Assembly: GCF_000184745.1 (NCBI RefSeq)
Contig: NC_014931.1
Location: forward strand, 372,001 to 436,000
Direction of reading: 5' to 3'
From: Variovorax paradoxus EPS
GTDB taxonomy: Bacteria; Pseudomonadota; Gammaproteobacteria; Burkholderiales; Burkholderiaceae_C
DNA length: 64,000 nt
Shown here: in pieces, positions 8,983 to 17,735 of the stretch
Numbering within the stretch: position 1 is the stretch's first letter
How the letters are laid out: the number at the start of each line of letters is the position of its first letter
Translations under genes and position numbers: made by a program
Notes under the pieces: model-generated
What the model was told of the DNA's origin: nothing
Seen by the model: only the letters and a program-made list of their open reading frames with translations
The model's database searches: none

Positions 8983-9873
8983 CTACGGCGCGTTGGTGGC
9001 ACGCGAGGCCGCGGCCTGCATGCGGTGGAAGTTGCGGAACTTGGTCGGCGGCATGCGCTTGTGCAAGAGGAACTGCCGGTTGAAGTTCGACACGTTGTTG
9101 AAGCCCACGTCCATGCAGACGTCGAGCACCGGCTTCTCGCTGTTGGTGAGCAGCTCGCAGGCGCGGCTGATGCGCAGCCGGTTCACGTAGCGCACGAACG
9201 ACTGGCCCGTGTGCTTGCGGAACGACCGAGAGAACGCGCTCGGGCTCTGGCCCACCAGTTCGGCCAGCATGGGCTCGCGCAACTCGTCGCCGAGGTTGGC
9301 CGAGATGTGCGCGAGCACGTTGTTGATGGCGTGCGACATGAAGGCCTTGGGGTCGGGCTTGAACGCGGGGCTCGCGAGCCGCTGGCGGTCGTGGCTGTCG
9401 ACCAGCAGTTCGAGCAGCGAGAGCAGCAGGATCACGCGGCGCAGGCCCCGCGCCTCCAGCAACGATTCCATGACCGGCTTGGCAGCGAGGGCCGTCTCGG
9501 CGGAGAACAGCAGCCCCGAGCCCGACTCGGCCAGGAGCGGCGCGATGCGTTGGAACTCGGGGAAGGCGGCGCTCATGTTCTTCATCAGCTCGGCCGGAAA
9601 CTGGATCACGATGCCGCGCCGCTCGACGCTCTGGCCCGCGGGCACGTCGCTGATCCAGTTGTGCGGGAGGTCCGGACCCATCAGCACGAGGTTGCCGGGC
9701 TCGAAGTGGCCGACGTGGTCGCCCACGAAGTAGACGCCCTTGGTCTCCACGATCAACTGGATCTCGTACTCGGGATGGAAGTGCCAGCGCACCGTGCGGT
9801 ACGGATAGCCGTGCGCCCAGGCGGTGAACGATTCGTCCCCGCGGACTTCGACGATTTCCAGATCGGGTTGCAT
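8983..9873 (-). CDS. AraC-family transcriptional regulator
   Basis: 296 residues from the ATG at 9873, preceded by AGGAGA at good spacing. The N-terminal half is a cupin-like sensor domain (WHFHPEYEIQLI with a GDHVGHF turn). The C-terminal roughly 100 residues carry the two helix-turn-helix motifs of AraC/XylS proteins, ending in the pattern 'DVGFNNVSNFNRQF'. It lies directly upstream of, and in the same direction as, the importer and polyol-catabolism genes, so it is the likely substrate-responsive activator of polyol locus 1. The effector is unknown. Confidence 0.88.
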   Translation of the reverse strand: MQPDLEIVEVRGDESFTAWAHGYPYRTVRWHFHPEYEIQLIVETKGVYFVGDHVGHFEPGNLVLMGPDLPHNWISDVPAGQSVERRGIVIQFPAELMKNMSAAFPEFQRIAPLLAESGSGLLFSAETALAAKPVMESLLEARGLRRVILLLSLLELLVDSHDRQRLASPAFKPDPKAFMSHAINNVLAHISANLGDELREPMLAELVGQSPSAFSRSFRKHTGQSFVRYVNRLRISRACELLTNSEKPVLDVCMDVGFNNVSNFNRQFLLHKRMPPTKFRNFHRMQAAASRATNAP

Positions 9874-9944
9874 CGGTGGTCTCCTGTTCTTTCTTTCTTG
9901 TCTCTTCGTTTGTCTTGCGATCGACACATGACAACGTGGGGCGG

Positions 9945-9973
9945 ACTGTACGAATCGCCCAGGACGCCAACAA
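9945..9973 (-). promoter_or_regulatory. Sigma-70-like promoter for the AraC-type regulator
   Basis: On the minus strand TTGTTG (9968-9973) is separated by exactly 17 bases from TACAGT (9945-9950). This would start transcription near 9937, about 65 bases before the regulator ATG. The match is good but unconfirmed. The rest of the 9874-10189 gap shows no gene. On the plus strand it must hold the promoter for the CoA-transferase, which I could not locate. Confidence 0.4.
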
Positions 9974-10189
9974 CCAGAGATGAGGCTTGAAATCGATACT
10001 TTTTTGACCTTTGCACCAGCGGTTCGGCGAGGGCATTGCGGTGCAGCAAACGCCTTTCTCCTCGGGGGAGAGGGCCCGGCGGCAGGCGATTGCTGCGGTG
10101 CGGAAGGCGCTGGAAATGCGAAGTCAAGAATTCATAGGTGTTTTCCCGCCCCGGAGGGCGCTCGCCGCGACGCGGCACACTCTGGCGCC

Positions 10190-11437
10190 ATGACGAAAAC
10201 CACTTCTTCCCAGGCCACGCCGACCGCGGCGGGCCCGCTCGCCGGCCTCAAGGTGGTCGAACTTGGACAACTGGTCGCCGGCCCCTTTGCCGCACGCACG
10301 CTGGCCGACTTCGGTGCCGCGGTGGTGAAGATCGAGCCGCCCGGCGCGGGCGATCCGCTGCGCACCTGGCGGCTCATGAAAGACGGCACTTCCGTCTGGT
10401 GGCAGGTGCAGTCGCGCAACAAGCGCTCGCTGGCGCTCGACCTGCGCGAGCCCGAGGCGCAGGCCATCGTGCGGCAACTCGCGGCCGAGGCCGATGTGCT
10501 GATCGAGAACTTCCGCCCCGGCGCGATGGAAGGCTGGGGCCTCGGCCCCGACGCGCTGCTGGCCGCCAACCCGGCGCTCGTGATGCTGCGCATCAGCGGC
10601 TACGGCCAGACCGGCCCCTACCGCGACCGCCCCGGCTTCGGCGTGGTGGCCGAGGCGATGGGCGGGCTGCGCCACCTCACGGGCGAGCCGGGCCGCGTGC
10701 CGGTGCGCGTGGGCGTGTCGATCGGCGATACGCTGGCGTCGCTGCACGGCGTGATCGGCGTGCTGATGGCAATGCAGCACCGCAACGCGACGGTGAGCGC
10801 GCAATACCCGAAGGGCAGGGGTCAGGTGATCGACGTGGCGCTCTACGAGGCGGTCTTCAACTGCATGGAAAGCCTGCTGCCCGAGTACGGCGAATTCGGC
10901 GCGGTGCGCGAGGCCGCCGGCAGCGCGCTGCCCGGCATTGCGCCGACCAATGCCTACCGCTGCGCGGATGGCGGCTACGCGATCATTGCCGGCAATGGCG
11001 ACGGCATCTTCCGCCGCTTGATGGAATGCATCGGCCGGCCGGACCTGGCCGCCGACCCGGCGCTGGTGGGCAACGCGGGCCGCGTGGCCCAGGTGGACAT
11101 GCTCGATGCCGCCATCGGCGACTGGGCCGCCGCGCGCACCGTGGACGAAGTGCTCGCCGCGCTCGATGCGGCGCACGTGCCGGCCGGCCGCATCTACACC
11201 ATCGCCGACATCGCGACCGACCCGCACTACGCCGCGCGCGGCATGTTGCAGCAGGTACGGATGCCCGACGGCAGCGCGCTCGCGGTGCCCGGCTTCGTGC
11301 CGAAGCTCTCGCTCACGCCAGCCAGCCATCGGCACAACGCGCCGGCGCTGGGTGCGGACACCGATGCGGTGCTGAAGGAAATCGGCCTGAGCGCCGAGCA
11401 GATCGCCGCGCTCCACGCACGCGGGATCGTGGGTTGA
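10190..11437 (+). CDS. CaiB/BaiF-family CoA-transferase
   Basis: 415 residues, the normal length for class III CoA-transferases, which move CoA between carboxylic acids through an aspartyl intermediate. The N-terminus has the family pattern 'VVELGQLVAGPFAARTLADFGA'-like binding region. The probable catalytic aspartate sits in 'GVSIGDTLAS'. 'RISGYGQTGPY' is also characteristic. The ATG at 10190 is chosen because homology begins about 15 residues later; the upstream in-frame extension is not family-like. The gene stands alone, with a hairpin repeat just after its stop. The acyl substrate is not predictable. Confidence 0.88.
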   Translation: MTKTTSSQATPTAAGPLAGLKVVELGQLVAGPFAARTLADFGAAVVKIEPPGAGDPLRTWRLMKDGTSVWWQVQSRNKRSLALDLREPEAQAIVRQLAAEADVLIENFRPGAMEGWGLGPDALLAANPALVMLRISGYGQTGPYRDRPGFGVVAEAMGGLRHLTGEPGRVPVRVGVSIGDTLASLHGVIGVLMAMQHRNATVSAQYPKGRGQVIDVALYEAVFNCMESLLPEYGEFGAVREAAGSALPGIAPTNAYRCADGGYAIIAGNGDGIFRRLMECIGRPDLAADPALVGNAGRVAQVDMLDAAIGDWAAARTVDEVLAALDAAHVPAGRIYTIADIATDPHYAARGMLQQVRMPDGSALAVPGFVPKLSLTPASHRHNAPALGADTDAVLKEIGLSAEQIAALHARGIVG

Positions 11438-11447
11438 AAAGGCAAAT

Positions 11448-11507
11448 CCGTTCGCGCTGAGCTTGTCGAAGCGTCGCGCAAGGCTTCGACAAGCTCAGCC
11501 CGAACGG
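11448..11507. repeat. Inverted repeat of the GCTTGTCGAAGC family, probable bidirectional terminator
   Basis: Two 25-base arms (11448-11472 and 11483-11507) are near-perfect inverted copies around a 10-base loop. The element sits between the convergent ends of the CoA-transferase and the acyl-CoA-binding-protein gene. Confidence 0.85.
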
Positions 11508-11521
11508 TGCTTTGCGCAGTC

Positions 11522-11779
11522 TCAGCCGCGCAGAGATTCGATCAGGTCGATGTACTTCTGCTTGGCCTCGTCGCTGCTCGCACCCTTCTGGGCGGTCCAG
11601 GCGTCCCACTTGGCGCGTGCGACGATGTCGCTGAAACTGGGCTTCTTGGCGGTGTTGTCGCCTTCGGTGGCCTGCTTGAAGAGGCCGTAGATCTTCAGCA
11701 GCGTCGGGTTGTCGGGGCGCTCGGCCAGGAGCTTGGAGTTGGCCTGGGCGGCTTCGAATTGGGCGTTGAGGTCGGACAT
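11522..11779 (-). CDS. Acyl-CoA-binding protein (ACBP)
   Basis: 85 residues, matching the compact four-helix ACBP family. It has the signature 'YGLFKQATEGDN' in helix 2 and 'AKWDAWTAQKGAS' before helix 4, which supply the acyl-CoA-binding Tyr, Lys and Trp positions. It binds medium- and long-chain acyl-CoA esters in the cytosol and buffers their pool. The ATG at 11779 begins exactly where ACBPs begin; the upstream in-frame extension is rejected. It stands alone, facing the CoA-transferase. Confidence 0.9.
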   Translation of the reverse strand: MSDLNAQFEAAQANSKLLAERPDNPTLLKIYGLFKQATEGDNTAKKPSFSDIVARAKWDAWTAQKGASSDEAKQKYIDLIESLRG

Positions 11780-11841
11780 GGCGGTGGGAAGAAGATGAGT
11801 CGAAACGGCAATCTTAATAACCGGGAGCGGGAGGAACATTC

Positions 11842-12726
11842 ATGAAGAAGACATCCGCACTCTGGTGTGCCGTGCTGCTGCAGCTTCTGCTGCTGGCCGC
11901 GACGAGCGCGCATGGCGCCTTGCGCGAGGAGCAGTTCGACGTGCCGGTGCAGGTCAGCGACATCTACGGCAAGCGCGTCGAGCAGTCCATCCGGGTGACT
12001 GTCTTCTCGGACGACGCGAACCCGGTGCCGGCTCCGCTGATCGTCCTCAACCACGGGCGGGCGGCGCAGTCCGCGGAGCGCGCGGCCATGGGGCGCGCGC
12101 GCTATTCGGTGGCGTCGCGCTTCTTCGTGGCGCAGGGCTTCGTCGTCGCTGTGCCGACCCGCATCGGCTACGGCGTGACCGGCGGCGAAGACGTGGAGGC
12201 CAGCGGCCAGTGCGGCGCCAGGCGCTACGCACCGGCCTACGAAGCGGGGCTGGCACAGACGCTGCGGGTGCTCCAGGTGATGCGCGCGAGGCCCGATGTC
12301 GATCCGGCGCGCGCCGTCATCGTCGGCCAGTCGTTCGGCGGAACCATCGCCATCGCGGCGGCCGCCCAGAACCCGGCGGGCGTGGTGGCGGCCATCAACT
12401 TCGCGGGCGGCGGTGGCGGCAATCCGAAAACGCAGCCGCAGCGCCCGTGCTCGCCGGAGGCGCTGGAGCGGCTGTTCGGCCACTACGGCAAGACGGCGCA
12501 CATGCCCACGCTGTGGATCTACACCGAGAACGACCAGTACTTCGGGCCCACCTATCCGCAGGAATGGTTCAAGGCCTTCAGGGATGCGGGCGGCAAAGGC
12601 GAGTTCACGCAGTTCCCGCCTTACGGCGAGGACGGGCACGCGCTGTTCTCGCGCTATCCCGAGGTGTGGCAGCCGCGGGTGCGGGCGTTCCTGGAGCAGG
12701 TCGGGCTGATGCGCCAGCGGCGGTGA
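11842..12726 (+). CDS. Secreted alpha/beta hydrolase (dienelactone-hydrolase-like)
   Basis: 294 residues with a clear Sec signal peptide ending near 'SAHGA'. The nucleophile elbow is GQSFGG, with Ser near residue 156. A candidate acid lies in 'YTENDQYFGP' and a candidate base His in 'EDGHALF', giving a complete Ser-Asp-His set. A conserved 'LNHGRAA' oxyanion-loop segment precedes them. The enzyme should act in the periplasm or outside the cell on an ester or similar bond. Substrate and physiological role are unknown. A GGGAGGAA ribosome binding site precedes the ATG. The cysteines at 'SGQCGARR' and 'QRPCSPE' could form a disulfide. Confidence 0.75.
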   Translation: MKKTSALWCAVLLQLLLLAATSAHGALREEQFDVPVQVSDIYGKRVEQSIRVTVFSDDANPVPAPLIVLNHGRAAQSAERAAMGRARYSVASRFFVAQGFVVAVPTRIGYGVTGGEDVEASGQCGARRYAPAYEAGLAQTLRVLQVMRARPDVDPARAVIVGQSFGGTIAIAAAAQNPAGVVAAINFAGGGGGNPKTQPQRPCSPEALERLFGHYGKTAHMPTLWIYTENDQYFGPTYPQEWFKAFRDAGGKGEFTQFPPYGEDGHALFSRYPEVWQPRVRAFLEQVGLMRQRR

Positions 12727-12736
12727 CGCGCGCCGC

Positions 12737-13573
12737 TCAGTCCGACAGGCCGGCCCGAGCCAGCTCCACGTCCAGCCGCTCCCGCGCATCCGCCGGTGTC
12801 ATCGCCGCGGCCTTTTCATAGAGCTGGGTGGCTTCGGCCATGCGCGAGTCGCCATGCAGCATCAGGAGGGCGCGGGCGTATTCCATCATTCCGGCGGGCG
12901 AGTGCGGGTGCAGTTCGAGCCCGCGCTCGAACAGCTCCACCGAGGTCTCGGCGCGCACGCCGTAGGTCATGCGGCCGACCAGCGCGCCCACCTTGTCGAT
13001 CACCTCGGCATGGAACGCGGCCAGCGCGAGGTGCGCGTCGGCGTGCGCCGGCTGCAGCGCGATCACATGCTCCAGCGCGCCCTTGAGCTTGGTGCCGAGG
13101 CCCTGGGCCAGCGCGCGCGCCACGCTGATGCCCTGGCTGTAGCGGCCCAGTGCATAGGCCTGCCAGTAGAGCGCCTGGCAGTTGTCGGGTTCGGCGGCGG
13201 CCTGCGCACTGGCGCGCTCGATCACCTGGCGGAACATCGCGAGCCGGGTGGCCTCGCGCGGCTCGAGGTAGTTGGCGTAGATGGCGGTGGCCTGGTTGGC
13301 CAGCACCAGGCCTTCGGAGCCGTGCAGAAGGCCGATGGCGGCGGCGCGTTCGAATTCGCCGCTGTGGTACAGCGCCCAGCCTTCTGCCAGCGGCGCGTCG
13401 GGAGCGGGCGGCGGCAGGTGGTGGCCGGCGTGCAGGCGCGGCCAGTGCGGCAGCACGCTGCGCGCATCGAAGCGCGGCACGTCGGCGTAGGGAAGGGGCG
13501 TCCAGGGTTCCGCGTTCGCGGCGACCGGGCCGGCGGACATCAGCGAGAGCGGTTTGAAATCGGGGTGGGGCAT
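12737..13573 (-). CDS. TPR-like helical-repeat protein of unknown function
   Basis: 278 residues, rich in Ala, Leu and Glu. Helix pairs resemble tetratricopeptide repeats, for example 'GWALYHSGEFERAAAIG' and 'LFERGLELHPHSPAGMMEYARAL'. No signal peptide or catalytic motif was seen. It lies 15 bases downstream of the TetR regulator on the same strand, so the two are probably one transcript. TPR-type proteins usually mediate protein contacts; no specific partner can be named. Confidence 0.6.
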   Translation of the reverse strand: MPHPDFKPLSLMSAGPVAANAEPWTPLPYADVPRFDARSVLPHWPRLHAGHHLPPPAPDAPLAEGWALYHSGEFERAAAIGLLHGSEGLVLANQATAIYANYLEPREATRLAMFRQVIERASAQAAAEPDNCQALYWQAYALGRYSQGISVARALAQGLGTKLKGALEHVIALQPAHADAHLALAAFHAEVIDKVGALVGRMTYGVRAETSVELFERGLELHPHSPAGMMEYARALLMLHGDSRMAEATQLYEKAAAMTPADARERLDVELARAGLSD

Positions 13574-13588
13574 GGTGTGAACAGGGCC

Positions 13589-14287
13589 CTAGGCCGCCAT
13601 GTCGACCGTGGGAGCCACGTTGTGCGTGGCATCTTCGCCGTTGTAGGCATTGCTCAGTGTCAGCAGATGCCGCCGTTGTTCGCGTCCGAGATAGGGCGCG
13701 AGCAGGTGCAGGGTGTGGTGGCCGCCGCGCATCAGCGCGCCCTGCGCATGCGCGGGCTCGAGCGCCTCGCGCGGGTTGCGCACGTACTCGTAGCTCAGCC
13801 AGTAGGTGAGCACCACGACCATGCTCTGGGCCAGCGGATCGATCTCGTGCGCGTCGATGTCCAGGTGGCCGGCGCGGCCGAGGCCGGAGATCAGCTGGCG
13901 GATCGCGCGGGTCTTGTTCTTGAGCACCAGCTGGAACTGCGTTTCCAGGTGACGGTTCTTGCTCAGCAGGTCGTTCAGGTCGCGGTAGAGAAAGCGGTAG
14001 CGCCAGATCAGCTCGAACAGCGTGTGCATGAAGAACCATGCGTCCTCCACGTCGTGCACGCCTTCGCTCGCATGCAGCAGCTCGTTGAGCTCGGCCTCGT
14101 AGCCTTGGTAGAGCGTGTTGATCAGCTCTTCCTTGGCGGGGTAGTGGTAGTAGAGGTTGCCGGGGCTGATGTTGAGCTCGCCCGCGATCAGCGTGGTCGA
14201 GACGTTCGGTTCCCCGAAGCGGTTGAACAGGTCCAATGCGGCTTCGAGGATGCGTTGCGCTGTGCGGCGTGGCGCCTTCTTTGCCAT
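13589..14287 (-). CDS. TetR-family transcriptional regulator
   Basis: 232 residues. The N-terminal TetR helix-turn-helix (about residues 10-55) contains 'TTLIAGELNISPGNLYYHYPAKEELI'-like features, including the invariant NLYYHY turn. The C-terminal ligand domain is of the longer type found in regulators of fatty-acid or PHA metabolism (PhaD-like); that assignment is inference. Neighbours are a phasin and an acyl-CoA thioesterase on one side and a TPR-like protein it probably shares a transcript with. Targets are unknown. Confidence 0.8.
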   Translation of the reverse strand: MAKKAPRRTAQRILEAALDLFNRFGEPNVSTTLIAGELNISPGNLYYHYPAKEELINTLYQGYEAELNELLHASEGVHDVEDAWFFMHTLFELIWRYRFLYRDLNDLLSKNRHLETQFQLVLKNKTRAIRQLISGLGRAGHLDIDAHEIDPLAQSMVVVLTYWLSYEYVRNPREALEPAHAQGALMRGGHHTLHLLAPYLGREQRRHLLTLSNAYNGEDATHNVAPTVDMAA

Positions 14288-14411
14288 GTCGGTGCCCCCG
14301 GTGTGTCTCTTGGTCTTGGGAACACTCTAGCGTATGTGCACTGCACCATGAACGGTGCGGGACATGTTTTGCGGCGCTGATTTTTTGTGCAGCGCCGCAA
14401 TTCGGGCGAGG

Positions 14412-14906
14412 TCAGCCGGCCTTGGTGCGGCGCAGCGTCTTCTTCGCGGCGGGGGCGGGTGCCGCGGTTTTGCGCGCGGTGGTCTTGCGGCTGGTTGCGG
14501 CTGCCTTCGCGCTGCCTTTCAACTGCGCTTCGAGGGCCTCGACGCGCGCCTGTAGCGCGGCCATGTCGGCCGCCGAAGGGACACCGAGTTTTTCGAGGGC
14601 GCGTGCCACGCGCTCTTCGAAGATGTTCTCCAGCTTGCCCCACTGACCCGCGGCCTTGGTGCCGAACTCGCTGGCGAAGCCGGCCATGCGCTGCTGGGCC
14701 TGGGCGAGGGTTTCTTCGGCGGCGGCCTGGGTCTTCTTCTGCATGCCGGCGCCGTCCTTGACCAGCGCCTCGAAGGCCTTGCTGCCTTCCTGCTGCATCT
14801 TGGCGAAGGCGCCGAGGCCGGCCAGCCAGATCTGCTGCGCGGAATCCTTGATGCGGTCGGAGGATTTGTCGTTGCCGTTGTTGCTGTCGTCGTCTTGAGT
14901 CGCCAT
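14412..14906 (-). CDS. Phasin-family PHA granule protein with Lys/Ala-rich tail
   Basis: 164 residues. The first 115 or so form an amphipathic helical phasin domain ('QQIWLAGLGAFAKMQQEGSKAF' region), followed by a short leucine-zipper-like coiled coil (MAALQARVEALEAQL). The last 35 residues are a Lys/Arg/Ala/Pro-rich tail resembling histone H1, as in PhaF. Proteins of this type coat polyhydroxyalkanoate granules, and the basic tail can bind DNA and help distribute granules at division. The start has an Asp/Asn-rich N-terminus, usual for the family. It stands as a single gene. Confidence 0.85.
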   Translation of the reverse strand: MATQDDDSNNGNDKSSDRIKDSAQQIWLAGLGAFAKMQQEGSKAFEALVKDGAGMQKKTQAAAEETLAQAQQRMAGFASEFGTKAAGQWGKLENIFEERVARALEKLGVPSAADMAALQARVEALEAQLKGSAKAAATSRKTTARKTAAPAPAAKKTLRRTKAG

Positions 14907-14996
14907 TGCGAAGTAGTCCTTTGAAAACTTGTCGCCTGACTCTAGCCGCTGGGCATCGCTTCCGTTAGAGCTTCGCCTCTACGACGATGACGGTGG

Positions 14997-15446
14997 CTAC
15001 GGCGTGGCGCCGGCTGCGCGGCTGGCATCGAGATGCGCCTTCGCCCGTTCCGCCAGTGCCATTTCGCCGGGCGTGCCGGGCACGAAGGCTTCCACCGGAA
15101 GCGGCCGGCCGTGCGAATCGACCGAGACGAAGACGATCAGGCACTCGGTGGTCTTTTCCATCATGCCGCCCTTCATGTCGCCGCTGCGCACCTCGACCGA
15201 GATGTTCATGCTGGTGGTGCCGGTGTAGGCGAGGCGGGCTTCGACCTCGACGAGGTCGCCGATCATGATCGGCCGGTGAAAGCGGATGCTGCCGATGAAG
15301 GCGGTGACGCAGTAGCGCTTGGCCCAACTGGTCGCGCAGGCGTAGCCCGCCTCGTCGATCCACTTCATGACCGTGCCGCCGTGGACCTTGCCGCCGAAGT
15401 TGACGGTGTTGGGTTCGGCCAGAAATCGCAGGGTGATCGAGGACAT
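14997..15446 (-). CDS. Acyl-CoA thioesterase, hotdog fold (YciA/BACH-like)
   Basis: 149 residues. The hotdog thioesterase motif 'NFGGKVHGGTVMKWIDEAG' carries the HGG and downstream Asp typical of acyl-CoA hydrolases, and 'SIRFHRPIMIGDLVEVEA' supplies the second conserved strand. It hydrolyses acyl-CoA to free acid and CoA in the cytosol. Chain-length preference is not readable. It lies next to the phasin gene on the same strand with a 90-base gap. Confidence 0.88.
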   Translation of the reverse strand: MSSITLRFLAEPNTVNFGGKVHGGTVMKWIDEAGYACATSWAKRYCVTAFIGSIRFHRPIMIGDLVEVEARLAYTGTTSMNISVEVRSGDMKGGMMEKTTECLIVFVSVDSHGRPLPVEAFVPGTPGEMALAERAKAHLDASRAAGATP

Positions 15447-15543
15447 TGGGGCGCCTTATAAGGGTGGCTGTGGGTGAGGAGCCGCGATTATGCGAGCGGG
15501 CGCCCGCTTCCGGCCGCGCCGCCTGTCGTCCCGACACACACGC

Positions 15544-16440
15544 TCAGCTGCCGCTGAAGAGTTGCGCCAGCGTGCGCCGAAGCCACGCGTTGCCCGGGTC
15601 CGCATGGAAGCGCTCGTGCCAGTGCTGCTTGACCGCGTAGTCCGGCAGCGCGAAGGGCAGCTCCAGGAGCTTCACTGGCTCCTGCGTGGCCAGCACCTTG
15701 CCCAGGATGCGCGGCACCACGACGAGCAGCTCGGTGTGCGCCACGATCCGCGCCACGCTCAGGAAGCTCGACAGCCGCACCACCACGTCGCGCTTCAACC
15801 CGAGCCGCGCGATGGTCGTGTCGACGATGGCATGCCCCGTGCCCGACGTGGACACCACCGCATGCGCCTCCGCCTCGAAGCGCTTGCGCGCGAGCCTGGC
15901 GCCGATGCGCGGATGGTTCTGTGCCGCGAGGCACACGAAGTTCTGCATGAACAGCGTCTGCTGGTAGAAGCCCGCGTCCAGCTGCGGCATGAAGCCCACG
16001 GCCAGGTCGACCTCGCCGTCCTGCAGGCGGCGGCCGCTGTTGGTGGAGATGATCTCGGTCTCGATGTGCACGCCCGGCGCCACGTGCCGCAGGTGGTCGA
16101 GGAGGCCGGGCAGCAGCACCACCTCGCTGATGTCGGTCATGCAGATGCGAAAGCGCCGCTGCGCCCCGGCGGGCTCGAAGCTGCTGCGGTTGCCCTGCGC
16201 CTGCGCCAGTTGGGCCAGTACCTCGCGCAGGTTCGGGTAGATGCGCTCGGCATGCGGCGTGGGCTGCATGCCCTGCGCGGTGCGGGTGAAGAGGCGATCG
16301 TCGAAGTGCGCACGCAGCTTGTTGAGCGCGGTGCTGGCCGCGGCCTGCGCCATGCCCAGCCGCTCGGCCGCCTTGGAGACGTTGCCGGTCTTGTAGACCT
16401 CGTCGAACACGGCGAGCCATTCGAGATCGAGCTTGGACAT
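15544..16440 (-). CDS. LysR-family regulator of the gentisate genes
   Basis: 298 residues. The N-terminal winged helix-turn-helix has the usual 'NVSKAAERLGMAQAAASTALNKLRAHF' arrangement, and a type-2 periplasmic-binding-like effector domain fills residues 90-298. It is transcribed divergently from the gentisate dioxygenase with a 129-base shared intergenic region, the classical arrangement for a LysR activator that responds to a pathway aromatic. The effector (3-hydroxybenzoate or gentisate) is inferred from context only. Confidence 0.88.
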   Translation of the reverse strand: MSKLDLEWLAVFDEVYKTGNVSKAAERLGMAQAAASTALNKLRAHFDDRLFTRTAQGMQPTPHAERIYPNLREVLAQLAQAQGNRSSFEPAGAQRRFRICMTDISEVVLLPGLLDHLRHVAPGVHIETEIISTNSGRRLQDGEVDLAVGFMPQLDAGFYQQTLFMQNFVCLAAQNHPRIGARLARKRFEAEAHAVVSTSGTGHAIVDTTIARLGLKRDVVVRLSSFLSVARIVAHTELLVVVPRILGKVLATQEPVKLLELPFALPDYAVKQHWHERFHADPGNAWLRRTLAQLFSGS

Positions 16441-16479
16441 GGTGTTCTCCGGGCTTCTTGGCTTAGGGCGAAAGACACC

Positions 16480-16497
16480 ATTATCGAAATTTTCAAT
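16480..16497. promoter_or_regulatory. Candidate LysR binding site between regulator and gentisate operon
   Basis: An unusually AT-rich patch in a GC-rich background contains an imperfect inverted repeat centred on AAATTT, with a T-N11-A spacing (T16484 to A16496), the loose LysR consensus. It lies about 40 bases from the regulator start and 75 bases from the dioxygenase start. Confidence 0.35.
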
Positions 16498-16569
16498 TCC
16501 GTGTATTGGCTGCCGGTCTTGAGGAAATAGTGGGGCGGCTCAACAATGCCGCAACGGAGACAACCACGC

Positions 16570-17667
16570 ATGAATTCCGCTTCCCAGAGCCCCGCCAAGA
16601 GCCCCGCAAAAAGCGCCCCGGCCAACGCCGCCGAACGCAGCGACTACTACGCCCGCATCCGCCCCCTGAACCTCACGCCGCTGTGGGAATCGCTGCACGC
16701 CCTGGTGCCGCGCGAGCCGCAGACGCCATGCGTGCCCGCGCTCTGGCGCTACGACGAGATCCGCCCGCTGCTGATGGAGTCGGCCGAGCTCATCACCGCC
16801 GAGGAGGCCGTGCGCCGCGTGCTGGTGCTCGAGAACCCGGCGCTGCCCGGCAATTCGTCGATCACGCAGTCGATCTACGCGGGGCTGCAGCTCATCATGC
16901 CGGGCGAGGTGGCGCCCTCGCACCGCCATGTGCAGTCGGCGCTGCGCTTCATCGTCGACGGCAAGGGCGCCTACACCACGGTGGGCGGCGAGCGCACCAC
17001 CATGTACCCGGGCGACTTCATCATCACCCCCTCGTGGGCCTGGCACGACCATGGCAACGAAGGCATCGAAGGTGTGAGCGAACCGGTGGTGTGGCTCGAC
17101 GGGCTCGACATTCCGATGCTGCGCTTCTTCGACGCCGGCTTTGCCGAGAACGACGACGCCAAGGTGCAGCATGTCGCGCGCCCCGAGGGCCACAGCCTCG
17201 CGCGCTTCGGCCACAACATGGTGCCGGTGCGGCACGACCACGTATCGGCCACCTCGCCGATCTTCAACTACCCGTATGCGCGCAGCCGCGAGGCTCTCGC
17301 GCAACTGCAGAAGCAGGAAGCGCCCGATGCGTGGCTGGGCCACAAGCTGCGCTACATCAACCCGCTGACGGGCGGCTCGCCGATGCCGACGATCTCGACC
17401 AACCTGCAATTGCTGCCGAAAGGCTTCGCGGGCAAGACGCACCGCGCGACCGATGGCGCCGTGTACAGCGTGGTCGAAGGCCACGGCATCGCCGAGATCG
17501 CGGGCCAGCGCTTCGAGTTCGGCCCGCGCGACACCTTCGTCGTGCCGTCGTGGGCGCCGCTGCGGCTTTTGTCGCCGGTCGATGACGTGGTGCTCTTCAG
17601 TTTTTCCGACCGGCCCGTGCAGCAAGCCATGGGCATCCTGCGCGAAGCCTTTCTCGAAGACGCCTGA
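16570..17667 (+). CDS. nagI: Gentisate 1,2-dioxygenase
   Basis: 365-residue double-cupin protein. The iron-binding histidines of the first cupin are visible as His118 and His120 (SHRH) and His159 (WHDH). It opens gentisate between C1 and C2 with O2, giving maleylpyruvate. The length and the '[16 protein letters not shown]' N-terminal region fit betaproteobacterial enzymes. The ATG at 16570 has GGAGA eight bases upstream and is preferred to the in-frame ATG 24 bases earlier. It is the first gene of the operon that continues with fumarylpyruvate hydrolase. Confidence 0.92.
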   Translation: MNSASQSPAKSPAKSAPANAAERSDYYARIRPLNLTPLWESLHALVPREPQTPCVPALWRYDEIRPLLMESAELITAEEAVRRVLVLENPALPGNSSITQSIYAGLQLIMPGEVAPSHRHVQSALRFIVDGKGAYTTVGGERTTMYPGDFIITPSWAWHDHGNEGIEGVSEPVVWLDGLDIPMLRFFDAGFAENDDAKVQHVARPEGHSLARFGHNMVPVRHDHVSATSPIFNYPYARSREALAQLQKQEAPDAWLGHKLRYINPLTGGSPMPTISTNLQLLPKGFAGKTHRATDGAVYSVVEGHGIAEIAGQRFEFGPRDTFVVPSWAPLRLLSPVDDVVLFSFSDRPVQQAMGILREAFLEDA

Positions 17668-17735
17668 ACGGCGGCCGACCTCTTTTCATTTCATCATTTT
17701 TGACCGTGTGCCGTTTCGTGCGGCAGGAACCCTCC

